From the NCBI GenBank assembly GCA_017397925.1, contig JAFQHO010000052.1, positions 48,142-112,141 on the forward strand: a stretch of DNA of 64,000 nt, in the 5' to 3' direction. Both the position numbers and the translations under genes were made by a program. Source of the DNA: Ruminococcus sp. (GTDB taxonomy: Bacteria; Bacillota; Clostridia; Oscillospirales; Ruminococcaceae). Of the stretch, positions 1-8,401 are shown piece after piece. A model generated the notes under the pieces. That model did no database searches, had not been told where the DNA came from, and saw nothing but the letters and a program-made list of their open reading frames with translations. Positions within the stretch are counted from its first letter, which is position 1. Each line of letters begins with the position of its first letter.

Positions 1-2705
1 CTTGTCTTGGCGGTGCTATCCGTGACCCACTTTCAGGACGTTCATATGTATATCAGGCAATGCGAGTAACAGGCGCTGCTAATCCGCTTGTACCTGTTGA
101 GGACACAATTGCAGGAAAACTTCCCCAGAGAAAGATTACAGTAGGCGCAGCAAACGGCTACAGTTCATATGGTAACCAGATTGGTCTTGCTACAGGCCAC
201 GTTTCCGAGGTATACCACCCCGGCTATGTTGCAAAGCGCATGGAAATCGGCGCTGTTCTTGGTGCTGCTCCTGCTGAAAATATCAGACGTGAAAGACCTG
301 CTGCAGGAGATGTTGTTATACTCCTCGGCGGTAAGACAGGCCGTGACGGCTGCGGCGGTGCTACAGGCTCATCCAAGTCACATACACTTGAATCCCTCGA
401 AAACTGCGGCGCAGAGGTTCAGAAGGGTAATCCTCCGGAGGAAAGAAAGCTGCAGAGACTTTTCCGCAATCCCGAAGTTACAAAGCTTATCAAGAGATGT
501 AACGACTTCGGCGCAGGCGGTGTATCCGTTGCTATCGGCGAACTGACAGACGGTCTTATCATCAACCTCAACGCAGTTCCAAAGAAGTATGACGGTCTTG
601 ACGGTACTGAGATCGCTATTTCCGAGTCACAGGAGCGTATGGCTGTTGTAGTTGCTCCCGAGGACGTAGATAAGTTTATGGAAGAGGCTAAGAAAGAGAA
701 TCTGGAAGCTACACTTGTAGCCGACGTTGTGGACGAGCCTCGTCTTAAAATGAACTGGAACGGCAAGACTATCGTTAACCTTTCCAGAGATTTCCTTAAC
801 TCTAACGGTGCTGCAAAGCACACAAACATTGTAATCGACGATCCCGACCATATCCGCGATGAGGAGCTTTCCGACAACGCTGAGGAATGGACAAAGCTTA
901 TGGGCAGCCTTAATGTATGCTCACAGAAGGGACTTGTTGAGAAGTTTGACTCCACAATCGGCGCAGGCACAGTTCTTATGCCTTACGGTGGTGTATACCA
1001 GATGTCACCTTCACAGGCTATGGCAGCAAAGATTCCTGTATTAAAGGGTGAAACAAACACCTGCTCACTTATGGGTTGGGGATATAACCCTGATGTATCC
1101 GTAATCAGCCCTTACCACGGTGCGATGATGGCAGTTATTGAGTCAATTGCAAAGGTAGTAGCAGCAGGCGGTACATATAAGAAGTGCTGGCTCACATTCC
1201 AGGAATATTTCGAGCGCACACAGAACGATCCTAAGCGTTGGGGCAAGCCAATGGCAGCACTTCTCGGTGCATTCAAGGCACAGCTTGAAATGGGCTGCGG
1301 CTCAATCGGCGGTAAGGACTCAATGTCAGGAACATTTGAGAATATCGACGTTCCTCCCACACTTGTATCTTTCGCTGTATCAACAGCTAAAGCAGACAAG
1401 GTTGTATCAACAGAGTTCAAGAAGGCAGGAAACAAGGTAATATACATTGCTCCCGATTACGATGAAAACGGACTTCCCGTATTCAGCAGCGTAAAGAGCG
1501 TGTTTGACAAGGTTGAGGAGATTATTTCCGCAGGCAGGGCAGCTTCAATCTGGACAATTGGTTATGGCGGTGTTGCTGAAGGTATCGCTAAGATGTGCTT
1601 CGGTAACAAGCTTGGTTTCGAATTCTCAGAGCGACTTGCTCCAGAAACATTGTTCAAGCCCACATATGGCGCGTTTATTATCGAGCTTACAGGCGAGGCA
1701 TCTGATGATGAGCAGGTTATCGGTAAGGTTATAGACAGCTACAAGGTATGCACAATTGATTATATTGTAAGCCTTGACAGCCTCCAGAGAGTATGGGAAG
1801 GCAAGCTTGAACCTGTATTCCCCTGCAGAATAAAGACAACAGACGCCACACCTGCAACATACAGCTTCAAGAATACAGAAAAGCTTGCATCATCTGAGAA
1901 GTTTGCAAAGCCAAGAGTTCTTATTCCTGTATTCCCAGGCACAAACTGCGAATACGATACAGCAAGAGCTTTTGAAAAGGCAGGAGCAGTTGCAGAAACT
2001 GTCATTATCCGCAATATGTTTGCAGGCGATATTGAGCAGTCCGTAGATTACTTTGAAAAGGCAATCAAGGAGTCACAGATTATTATGATTCCGGGCGGAT
2101 TCAGCGGCGGTGACGAGCCTGAGGGAAGCGGTAAGTTCATCACAGCATTCTTCCGTAATCCTAAGATTAAGGATGCAGTTCACGAGCTTCTCAAGAACCG
2201 TGACGGTCTTATGCTTGGTATCTGTAACGGTTTCCAGGCACTTGTAAAGCTTGGACTTGTACCTTTCGGTGAAATAGTTGATATGAACGATGATTCACCT
2301 ACACTTACATTCAATACAATCAACCGTCACCAGTCAATGATGGTAAATACACGTATTGCATCAAACAAGAGTCCTTGGCTCTACGGCACAGAGGTTGGCG
2401 ATATCCACTGCGTACCGATTTCACACGGTGAAGGACGCTTTGTAGCACCTGCAAGCCTTATTCAGCAGCTTGCAAACAACGGTCAGATTGCAACACAGTA
2501 CGTTGACCTTGACGGCAATCCAACAATGGATATCCGTTACAATCCAAATACATCAATTGAAGCTATCGAGGGTATCACATCACCTGATGGCAGAGTATTT
2601 GGTAAAATGGGACACTCAGAGCGTAAGGGCGGATTTATCTGCAAGAACGTTGAGGGTAACAAGGATCAGAAGATATTTGAAAGCGGCGTAGCATATTTCA
2701 AATAA
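1..2705 (+). CDS. purL: Phosphoribosylformylglycinamidine synthase, 3' part (left end cut by window)
   Basis: Catalyses the ATP- and glutamine-dependent conversion of FGAR to FGAM in de novo purine synthesis (cytoplasm). The reading frame is open to the left edge and runs through GGAIRDPLSG and GAANP motifs, so the first part of this large single-chain enzyme lies outside the window. About 900 residues are visible: AIRS-type synthetase halves with GGKTGRDG and GGKDSMSG glycine-rich motifs, then a C-terminal class I glutamine amidotransferase starting near VLIPVFPGTNCE. The amidotransferase has its nucleophile Cys in GICNGFQ (TGT at 2223-2225) and its His/Glu in SHGEGRF (near 2424-2432). It is the long form in which the amidotransferase is fused. 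Two hairpin terminators follow. Identification is firm; only the length is incomplete. Confidence 0.95.
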   Translation, partial: CLGGAIRDPLSGRSYVYQAMRVTGAANPLVPVEDTIAGKLPQRKITVGAANGYSSYGNQIGLATGHVSEVYHPGYVAKRMEIGAVLGAAPAENIRRERPAAGDVVILLGGKTGRDGCGGATGSSKSHTLESLENCGAEVQKGNPPEERKLQRLFRNPEVTKLIKRCNDFGAGGVSVAIGELTDGLIINLNAVPKKYDGLDGTEIAISESQERMAVVVAPEDVDKFMEEAKKENLEATLVADVVDEPRLKMNWNGKTIVNLSRDFLNSNGAAKHTNIVIDDPDHIRDEELSDNAEEWTKLMGSLNVCSQKGLVEKFDSTIGAGTVLMPYGGVYQMSPSQAMAAKIPVLKGETNTCSLMGWGYNPDVSVISPYHGAMMAVIESIAKVVAAGGTYKKCWLTFQEYFERTQNDPKRWGKPMAALLGAFKAQLEMGCGSIGGKDSMSGTFENIDVPPTLVSFAVSTAKADKVVSTEFKKAGNKVIYIAPDYDENGLPVFSSVKSVFDKVEEIISAGRAASIWTIGYGGVAEGIAKMCFGNKLGFEFSERLAPETLFKPTYGAFIIELTGEASDDEQVIGKVIDSYKVCTIDYIVSLDSLQRVWEGKLEPVFPCRIKTTDATPATYSFKNTEKLASSEKFAKPRVLIPVFPGTNCEYDTARAFEKAGAVAETVIIRNMFAGDIEQSVDYFEKAIKESQIIMIPGGFSGGDEPEGSGKFITAFFRNPKIKDAVHELLKNRDGLMLGICNGFQALVKLGLVPFGEIVDMNDDSPTLTFNTINRHQSMMVNTRIASNKSPWLYGTEVGDIHCVPISHGEGRFVAPASLIQQLANNGQIATQYVDLDGNPTMDIRYNPNTSIEAIEGITSPDGRVFGKMGHSERKGGFICKNVEGNKDQKIFESGVAYFK

Positions 2706-2742
2706 TCAAGAATTCAGAATTGTAAATTAAGATATTAAAATG

Positions 2743-2773
2743 CGGCAGGGCGGATTATTCCGCCCTGCCGTTT
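2743..2773 (+). terminator. Rho-independent terminator after purL
   Basis: A perfect 11-bp GC-rich stem (CGGCAGGGCGG with its complement) closes a 6-nt loop and is followed by a short T-rich stretch. It lies 38 bases past the purL stop. Confidence 0.85.
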
Positions 2774-2785
2774 ACATTAACAGAG

Positions 2786-2812
2786 GACACGGAAAAATAC
2801 CGTGTCTTTTTT
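2786..2812 (+). terminator. Second terminator downstream of purL
   Basis: A 7-bp stem GACACGG/CCGTGTC with an A-rich loop is followed by a run of six Ts. It is a tandem back-up to the hairpin just upstream. Confidence 0.75.
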
Positions 2813-2918
2813 ATAGAAAAATAAAACACCGTACAAAATATAATTCTAACCTGTATCGTTGAAATTGACAAATTGTGTGTATCAATTTTGTGCATCTATA
2901 CAAAATTGTAAAAACCTA

Positions 2919-2947
2919 TTGACAAAGAATGGATTTTGTTCTACAAT
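2919..2947 (+). promoter_or_regulatory. Sigma-A type promoter upstream of response regulator
   Basis: TTGACA at 2919-2924, a 17-base spacer, then TACAAT at 2942-2947. It lies 120 bases before the response regulator start. Confidence 0.75.
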
Positions 2948-3007
2948 AATAGTAGAAGATAAATATACATACTATATTTATTAAGTCAGTAATAACATCA
3001 GAATGAT

Positions 3008-3036
3008 ATACAAATGACACATTTGTATGCTATAAT
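3008..3036 (+). promoter_or_regulatory. Perfect 9-bp palindrome abutting an extended -10
   Basis: ATACAAATG, 3 bases, CATTTGTAT (3008-3028) is followed at once by TATAAT at 3031-3036 with an upstream TG dinucleotide. The position, immediately upstream of a two-component operon, suggests an operator for autoregulation. That is inference from position and symmetry only. Confidence 0.5.
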
Positions 3037-3067
3037 ATAGTCATAAAGTTAAGGAGCTTCTGAATTT

Positions 3068-3736
3068 ATGAAAGTACTATTAATTGAAGATGATTTGCAA
3101 ATCTGTGAGGTAACTCAAAAATATTTTACCAATAAGGGAGCTGAAATTCTCGCTGTAAATGACGGCAGGGAGGCACTTCACGTTGTTGAAAGCCGCCTTG
3201 ATGAATTTTCCCTTGTACTGCTTGACATTATGCTGCCCGAAGCGGACGGCTTCACCATTTGCCGTACAATCCGCAAAAAGAGCAGTATCCCCGTAATTTT
3301 CATAACCGCAAGAGGACTGGAGGACGATATTCTCCACGGCTACGACTTGGGCTGTGATGATTACATTGTGAAACCATTTTTGCTGTCGGCACTTTATGCC
3401 AAATGTCAGGCTATTATAAAGCGTATTGACGGCAATTCCGAAAATATTCTGAAATGCGGTGATATTTCCCTTGACACACGAAAGCTTGTTTGCTTTGCGG
3501 AGGGAAATGAGGTTGAACTGACACCAAAGGAATTCGGCATACTCCGCTATCTTATGGAGCATCAGGGCTGGGTAGTTGACCGTGAAACCCTGCTGAATAA
3601 GGTGTGGGGCGATGATTTTTTCGGAATTGACAGGGTAGTTGACAACAACATCAAGCGGTTACGCAAGACCTTAGGCGGTGCAGGAAAGCAAATCCACACC
3701 GTTATCGGCAGAGGATATAAGCTTACCGACGAGTAA
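3068..3736 (+). CDS. OmpR/PhoB-family response regulator
   Basis: A 222-residue DNA-binding response regulator. The receiver domain (about 1-115) has the acidic pair near residue 8, the phosphoacceptor Asp53 in LLDIMLPEADGF, a conserved Thr80 and Lys102 in VKPF. The C-terminal winged helix (about 125-222) contains LTPKEFGILRYL and ends VIGRGYKL, typical of the OmpR class. The start is preceded by AAGGAG. The partner histidine kinase starts 12 bases after the stop, so the two form an operon. The signal sensed is not evident. A palindrome just upstream may serve autoregulation. Confidence 0.93.
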   Translation: MKVLLIEDDLQICEVTQKYFTNKGAEILAVNDGREALHVVESRLDEFSLVLLDIMLPEADGFTICRTIRKKSSIPVIFITARGLEDDILHGYDLGCDDYIVKPFLLSALYAKCQAIIKRIDGNSENILKCGDISLDTRKLVCFAEGNEVELTPKEFGILRYLMEHQGWVVDRETLLNKVWGDDFFGIDRVVDNNIKRLRKTLGGAGKQIHTVIGRGYKLTDE

Positions 3737-3748
3737 GGAGAGAGATTT

Positions 3749-5455
3749 ATGAAAAAGAAGAAAAAACGTGTTACATTGGCATCACTTCTTGTAAAGGCTT
3801 TGTGTGCATCGGCTGTGCTGATTTTCATATTTGCAAACTCATTCCGCGGATATCTGAATTATGAAATCAACAGGCAGTCATACGAATTTATTACTTCAAA
3901 TATTGAAAATTATATAGGGCAGATAGACAAATTGGAAGTGGATTATTCTGAGGAAGAAATATTGAAGATAATGAATGCACGGTTATCTATATTCAGCGTT
4001 TTTGAGATAGATATATACGAACCACTTACATCTAAAATGGTTATTATAAACCCCGAGTATTCAGAAAACTGCCATTTTGCAGCGGCGCTTATTGACGAAA
4101 ATAAAAACATAGTTGCGTCAAATGAGAAAAAACTTGTATCAATGATTCTTTTCGGCAAAAATCATAAAGATAATGGTTATTATTCCTGCGACAGGGAGCT
4201 TATAAATCTGCCTGAGGTAGATAAGCTTTATAATGAGCATCTTTATAAAGACAGTTTTAATCTTTATCACACATATGATTTTGACAGTGTCTATGTAAAC
4301 AGAGAAAATTTTACATTTATTCCTCACAAAGGAACATTAACGCTTATTGAAAATAAAAATGAAAATTTATATTATGGCTGGAAAGAAGAATATCAAAGTG
4401 TTGTAGAAACAATTGATATTGATATAACAATTGACAGCGATGAATATGAACTTATAGAGCTTTCAAAGGTCGAAGGGTTCAGCGATGAAAGGGCATTCCC
4501 AAGGCAATCTATTACAGGTTATTACGGCGAAGAAAAGGAAAGCATAGACAGCTTTGATTTCACATCTGTCAGGAGATTAGATGGCTCAGGTAGCGACTCT
4601 TGGGAAATAGAAGACGGAGTTGAGCTGTATAAACGATATGAACGTGTGTATATAAATAAAAAGCCGTATTACATCTTTGCAGGCTATATAGTAGACAAAA
4701 ACGATAAAAACGTTGTGAATTTGCATATCAAATGGACAATTATTTTCGGCGTATTCGTGCTGTTTGCGGCAATGCTTCTTGTATGGATTGAGAATACGAA
4801 AAATAAGGCAAAATATGCTATGGAGGATTATCAGAGGGATTTGACGAATAATCTTGCCCATGACATAAAAACTCCCCTTATGGCTATCGGCGGATACACG
4901 GAGAATATTATGGAGGGAAATCTCACCGAAAGCGAACAAAGGGCTTATCTTAGCCATATTCTTGAAAATATAACCTTTGCGGATAGTCTTGTAAACCGCA
5001 CGTTACAGCTTAATAAAATGGGAGAGGGTAAACCTCACAAGGAGAAAATCAAGGCAGAGGAAGCTTTTGAAAGAGCAATAAAGAAGTATTCTCCGATGCT
5101 TGATGAGCGAAACATCACCTATAGCGTCAATGGCAGCTGTGAGGTCAATGCTGAAATTGCATCTTTTGAAGCACTAATGGAAAATCTTGTGTCGAATGCA
5201 GTTAAATATACTAAAGAAAACGGTGAAATAAAGGCGATTTTTGATAAAAAGGCAATTATTATAACTAATACAGTTGTAGAAAAAATAGATACAACGGATT
5301 TGAAGCAGCCTTTTGTAAAGGGTGATAAATCCCGAAGCAATGCAAAGGGAAGCGGTCTTGGTCTGTCTATAGCTGATAAAGCAGCCATTTCTAACGGTAT
5401 GACGCTGAAAATCAGCTGTTCAGACAGGGAATTTAAGGCTGAGGTGAAATTATGA
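3749..5455 (+). CDS. Membrane sensor histidine kinase
   Basis: A 568-residue HisKA-type kinase paired with the upstream response regulator. A lysine-rich start is followed by a membrane segment (about residues 11-30), a long extracytoplasmic domain (about 35-325) of no family I recognise, and a second membrane segment (about 329-347). The kinase core then follows directly: H-box LAHDIKTPLMAIGG with phosphoacceptor His371, N-box ENLVSNAVKYT, and G-box GSGLGLSIA near the C terminus. I see no clear HAMP domain; the linker after TM2 is short. The roughly 290-residue sensor domain suggests an envelope or extracellular signal. The neighbouring ABC operon is separately promoted and may or may not be a target. 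Confidence 0.92.
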   Translation: MKKKKKRVTLASLLVKALCASAVLIFIFANSFRGYLNYEINRQSYEFITSNIENYIGQIDKLEVDYSEEEILKIMNARLSIFSVFEIDIYEPLTSKMVIINPEYSENCHFAAALIDENKNIVASNEKKLVSMILFGKNHKDNGYYSCDRELINLPEVDKLYNEHLYKDSFNLYHTYDFDSVYVNRENFTFIPHKGTLTLIENKNENLYYGWKEEYQSVVETIDIDITIDSDEYELIELSKVEGFSDERAFPRQSITGYYGEEKESIDSFDFTSVRRLDGSGSDSWEIEDGVELYKRYERVYINKKPYYIFAGYIVDKNDKNVVNLHIKWTIIFGVFVLFAAMLLVWIENTKNKAKYAMEDYQRDLTNNLAHDIKTPLMAIGGYTENIMEGNLTESEQRAYLSHILENITFADSLVNRTLQLNKMGEGKPHKEKIKAEEAFERAIKKYSPMLDERNITYSVNGSCEVNAEIASFEALMENLVSNAVKYTKENGEIKAIFDKKAIIITNTVVEKIDTTDLKQPFVKGDKSRSNAKGSGLGLSIADKAAISNGMTLKISCSDREFKAEVKL

Positions 5456-5509
5456 TATTACATAATATTGCACTGTTTTTAAATTATATTGCTTTTTATA
5501 GTATTTCAG

Positions 5510-5536
5510 GAGCGGATTTTTATATCCGCTCTTTTG
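5510..5536 (+). terminator. Terminator after histidine kinase
   Basis: 8-bp stem GAGCGGAT/ATCCGCTC with a 6-nt loop, followed by TTTTG. Confidence 0.75.
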
Positions 5537-5596
5537 TTATTTTGCACAATAAATATAAAACGAATTTGTGCTGAACGACGAATTTTAATCTTTATA

Positions 5597-5625
5597 TTGA
5601 CAAATCAAAGCAACTGTTATATACT
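5597..5625 (+). promoter_or_regulatory. Promoter of the GntR-ABC operon
   Basis: TTGACA at 5597-5602, a 17-base spacer, and TATACT at 5620-5625. The -10 lies inside a perfect 12-bp inverted repeat (5612-5623 with 5629-5640), so a bound regulator would block RNA polymerase directly. Confidence 0.75.
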
Positions 5626-5710
5626 GTATATATAACAGTTAAACAGTGTATAACAGTATATAACAGTGTATAACAGTATATAACAGTGTATAACACTATA
5701 TAACAGTTAT
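5612..5710 (+). repeat. Operator palindrome plus 10-bp phased TAACAGT repeat array
   Basis: A perfect 12-bp inverted repeat with a 5-base spacer (5612-5640) carries the half-site TAACAGTT. It continues into tandem near-identical 10-bp units, TAACAGTGTA alternating with TAACAGTATA, starting at 5641 (AAACAGTG), 5651, 5661, 5671, 5681, 5691 (variant TAACACT) and 5701. The period of about one helical turn puts every half-site on the same DNA face. The array covers the -10 and the leader of the GntR-family gene, so it is most likely a multivalent operator for that regulator. The sequence shows the repeat; the binding partner is inferred. Confidence 0.8.
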
Positions 5711-5744
5711 GAAAATTTAAAAGGGATTAATCAGGAGGTGCTTA

Positions 5745-6116
5745 ATGAAAATTTATCAGAATTCAAATGAGCCTATTTACAAACAAATAGCCTCGCAGCT
5801 TCGTGAGCAGATACTCACAGGCAAACTAAAGGCAGGGGAGCCTCTGCCCTCTATACGAATACTGGCGCAAAATCTGAAAATAAGTGCAATCACCACGATG
5901 AAAGCCTATGAAGAACTGGCTGCAGAGGGGCTTATATCGTCTACCAAGGGAAAGGGGTATTTTGTCAGTCCTCAGGATGAAAAAATGCTTATTGAGCAGC
6001 ATATGCGTAAGCTTGATGACGGTCTGACGGAGGCTATTAAGGCTGCAAGGGTTTTAGGCTTCGATTTGACGCAGACTTGCGAATTTCTGCGTAATTTATG
6101 GTATATGGAAGATTGA
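5745..6116 (+). CDS. GntR-family (YtrA-like) transcriptional regulator
   Basis: A 123-residue regulator with an N-terminal GntR winged helix (residues about 8-75, including PIYKQIASQLREQI, LPSIRILAQNL and TKGKGYFV) and only a short C-terminal helical tail. This is the compact YtrA layout with no large effector domain. AGGAGGTG precedes the start. It heads an operon with an ABC ATPase and two membrane proteins, as YtrA-type regulators commonly do for exporters that answer cell-envelope antibiotics. The upstream phased TAACAGT array is its probable operator. Confidence 0.9.
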   Translation: MKIYQNSNEPIYKQIASQLREQILTGKLKAGEPLPSIRILAQNLKISAITTMKAYEELAAEGLISSTKGKGYFVSPQDEKMLIEQHMRKLDDGLTEAIKAARVLGFDLTQTCEFLRNLWYMED

Positions 6117-6131
6117 AAGGATGTATGAATT

Positions 6132-7019
6132 ATGGAAAATGTAATCAGAACAAATGGCATTATAAAAAAATACAAGGGATTTACTCTGGGGCCTGTAAAT
6201 CTTGAAATTCCCTGCGGATTTTCAACGGCTCTTATCGGTGCAAATGGTGCAGGTAAAACTACACTTATTGATACGATCTGCGGTGTTACAGGAAAAAGCG
6301 GCGGAGAATGTGTATATTTCGGAGATAAGACGGATATTGACGATGCAGGGTTGAGGAATAAAATCGGATATTGCTCATCAATGTGTTTTCTTCCATTGAC
6401 CTGGAATGTGAAGAATATCGCAGAAGCTATGGAAATCGGATTTGATAATTTTGATAGGAATAAATTCAATGCTTTTTGTAATCGCTTCAACCTTGAAACT
6501 ACAGATGTTAAAAAGCCTAAGAGACTTTACAAAATGTCAGACGGTAACAAGATGAGAAGCTATCTTGCGGCTGTTCTTGCCCGTGACACAGAGCTGCTTG
6601 TTCTTGATGAGCCTGCTTCGTCCCTTGACCCTCTTGCACGCGATGTATTATGTGATATTTTTAGAGAATACCTTGCCGAGGGTGACGGAAATCGCTCAAT
6701 TATTTTCTCAACTCATAATATTGCTGATATGGAATATGCTACGGACTACGCTGTGTTTATGGCTAATGGAAATATCATAGAACAGGGATTTGTAGAGGAT
6801 TTAAAGGAAAAATACATTCTCGTTCACGGCGAGGCTGACAAGTGCGAAAAGGCTAAACCCTTTCTGCTTTCCTGTACTGCTAACAGTATGAATTTTGAGG
6901 GTATTGCTCTTGCAGAAAATCTTGCAAAGCTTACACAGCTTGATACAGCCATTGAAAAGCCTAATTTACAGCAGCTAAGCGTTGGTATTCTCAGAAAGGC
7001 GGAAAAAGATGGAAAATAA
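6132..7019 (+). CDS. ABC transporter ATP-binding protein
   Basis: A 295-residue nucleotide-binding subunit. Walker A is GANGAGKTT (residues 36-44). Walker B is LLVLDEPASSLDP (about 156-168), followed by a switch histidine in FSTHN. The signature motif is unusual: MSDGNKMR in place of LSGGQ-type sequence. It begins 15 bases after the GntR gene, and its end overlaps the start of the first permease by 11 bases, so translation is likely coupled. With the two permeases it should form an ABC-2 type exporter at the cytoplasmic membrane. The substrate is unknown; peptide antibiotics are a guess from YtrA-type context. Confidence 0.9.
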   Translation: MENVIRTNGIIKKYKGFTLGPVNLEIPCGFSTALIGANGAGKTTLIDTICGVTGKSGGECVYFGDKTDIDDAGLRNKIGYCSSMCFLPLTWNVKNIAEAMEIGFDNFDRNKFNAFCNRFNLETTDVKKPKRLYKMSDGNKMRSYLAAVLARDTELLVLDEPASSLDPLARDVLCDIFREYLAEGDGNRSIIFSTHNIADMEYATDYAVFMANGNIIEQGFVEDLKEKYILVHGEADKCEKAKPFLLSCTANSMNFEGIALAENLAKLTQLDTAIEKPNLQQLSVGILRKAEKDGK

Positions 7020-7659
7020 AAAGACTACTATTTTTCAGGCATATAAGCTGTATCATTGCGGCGGTTTTGTGAAGGATACGTTGCTGGCAACATTGATTAG
7101 TGTTGGTTTTATGATTTTTTTGAGAATTCTTCTTCTTGGAAATGATACTGATTCAGTTGAATTAATTGTGTTAATTGCTAATAGTATGATGTGCTTCATT
7201 TCGTCAAGTGCGTATATTTTTAGTTCACTTGAGACAAAGGCTGTTGAGAATGTTTTTCGTACCGTAAAAGAACCTGTGGATTTTTTTCAAAAGCAACATA
7301 TTGCAGGTCTTATATCCGGGATTGCCGTAATTGTATTGAATCATCTTATTATTGGTGCAGCATTTTCTTGCATATCTATGAGTATGATGGTAGGAAGTCT
7401 GCTACTGCTTATAAGAGCAATTATAAATATATTCAGTATAATAAAAAAAGACGCTGTAAGAGTTCTTGCCTATATAGGGGGATATTTTGCTTTTTTTCCT
7501 GTGGCGATTGCACTATGTGCGATTGATAATAAAGATAATTCAGTATTTCAAATGGGAAATCTGCTGATTTTGGTTTTTGCTGTTCTGGCTGCAATAATCT
7601 TTGTATTGTCAGAAAAATATGTGCTGAAATCATTCAGAAATAATTGGTATAAGGATTGA
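7009..7659 (+). CDS. ABC transporter membrane protein (first)
   Basis: A 216-residue hydrophobic protein with about six predicted membrane segments. I take the ATG at 7009 (MENKKTTIFQAYK), which lies inside the end of the ATPase gene after an AAAGGCGG Shine-Dalgarno. An in-frame start at 6982 would add nine charged residues with no ribosome site. It shares the N-terminal pattern F.AYK.Y with the next protein, so the two are probably related permeases. No family-specific motif is visible and substrate specificity cannot be read. Confidence 0.8.
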   Translation: MENKKTTIFQAYKLYHCGGFVKDTLLATLISVGFMIFLRILLLGNDTDSVELIVLIANSMMCFISSSAYIFSSLETKAVENVFRTVKEPVDFFQKQHIAGLISGIAVIVLNHLIIGAAFSCISMSMMVGSLLLLIRAIINIFSIIKKDAVRVLAYIGGYFAFFPVAIALCAIDNKDNSVFQMGNLLILVFAVLAAIIFVLSEKYVLKSFRNNWYKD

Positions 7660-7669
7660 GGGGATTTAT

Positions 7670-8329
7670 ATGAAGGAATTTTTTAAGGCTTATAAATTTT
7701 ATATGAAAATGGTTTATCCGCCATTAATGCTTGTATTGACTTTTCTTGTTATGTCTGTAGGGATTATAATTATTATTGTAACTGATTTACCTGAAACAAA
7801 GAAGAGTTTTTTCAGTACACTTAATGAGTGCAGTATGTTTCATATCGGTATTATGTTCAATTGCATTTATACTGAATTGCTAAAACAGTTTAAATTTTTC
7901 AAAACAACAAAATTTGCAAAGGTGTATTACACTGTTATACCTGTTTTTGCAATGGCGGTAATCGGCGTTATTTATGACATTATTCTTTTTTTCGCAGCCG
8001 CTGTGTTTATGGATTTTAATTTTGCATCTGATTTGATTATTTATAATTCAGTTGCAACAATAGCGACTGTTTTGCTTGGTTCTGCAAGTAATATTCCGAA
8101 ACTGAGTACTTTCGCGTGGCTTTTCTGGGCAACTTATTGTTTGTTCTTTCCGCTTTTTCATTGGGCTATGCCTCAGATGACAACATTTGGTTTGCCGATT
8201 TATGCTGATATTCTTATTGCTATAGCAATATATGCAATGGGATTTACTGTTAATGTTGCACTTTTAAATCATTGGTGGACTAAAACAGAGAGAAATGTGT
8301 GTAAGTCTGCTGTATGGCAGATACAATAA
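7670..8329 (+). CDS. ABC transporter membrane protein (second)
   Basis: A 219-residue integral membrane protein starting MKEFFKAYKFY, with about six hydrophobic segments, 10 bases after the preceding permease and preceded by a GAGGGG ribosome site. Size, topology and the shared FKAYK start suggest it pairs with the first permease. It ends the GntR-ABC operon; the next gene has its own promoter. Confidence 0.8.
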   Translation: MKEFFKAYKFYMKMVYPPLMLVLTFLVMSVGIIIIIVTDLPETKKSFFSTLNECSMFHIGIMFNCIYTELLKQFKFFKTTKFAKVYYTVIPVFAMAVIGVIYDIILFFAAAVFMDFNFASDLIIYNSVATIATVLLGSASNIPKLSTFAWLFWATYCLFFPLFHWAMPQMTTFGLPIYADILIAIAIYAMGFTVNVALLNHWWTKTERNVCKSAVWQIQ

Positions 8330-8336
8330 TTCTTCC

Positions 8337-8365
8337 TTGACTGAAATTCCGTTTTATGTTATAAT
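8337..8365 (+). promoter_or_regulatory. Promoter of YitT-family gene
   Basis: TTGACT at 8337-8342, 17-base spacer, TATAAT at 8360-8365, 36 bases before the start codon. Confidence 0.75.
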
Positions 8366-8401
8366 TAATATGTAATATAATGGATTTCAAGGAGGAACGC
8401 T

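Larger units (their letters stand above)
2706..3067. other. Intergenic region: two terminators, one promoter, one palindrome
   Basis: The gap between purL and the two-component genes holds tandem terminators (2743-2812), a consensus promoter (2919-2947), and a perfect palindrome next to an extended -10 (3008-3036). I see no coding potential in it. Confidence 0.7.

Noticed and set aside
419-970. Long antisense frames inside purL, the aro genes and glyA
   Set aside because: They follow the codon pattern of the sense gene, have no ribosome sites and resemble no known proteins; they are shadows.
5641-5710. CRISPR-like regular repeats
   Set aside because: The unit is only 10 bp with no spacers and lies in a promoter/leader; no cas genes are present. 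It is a tandem operator array.
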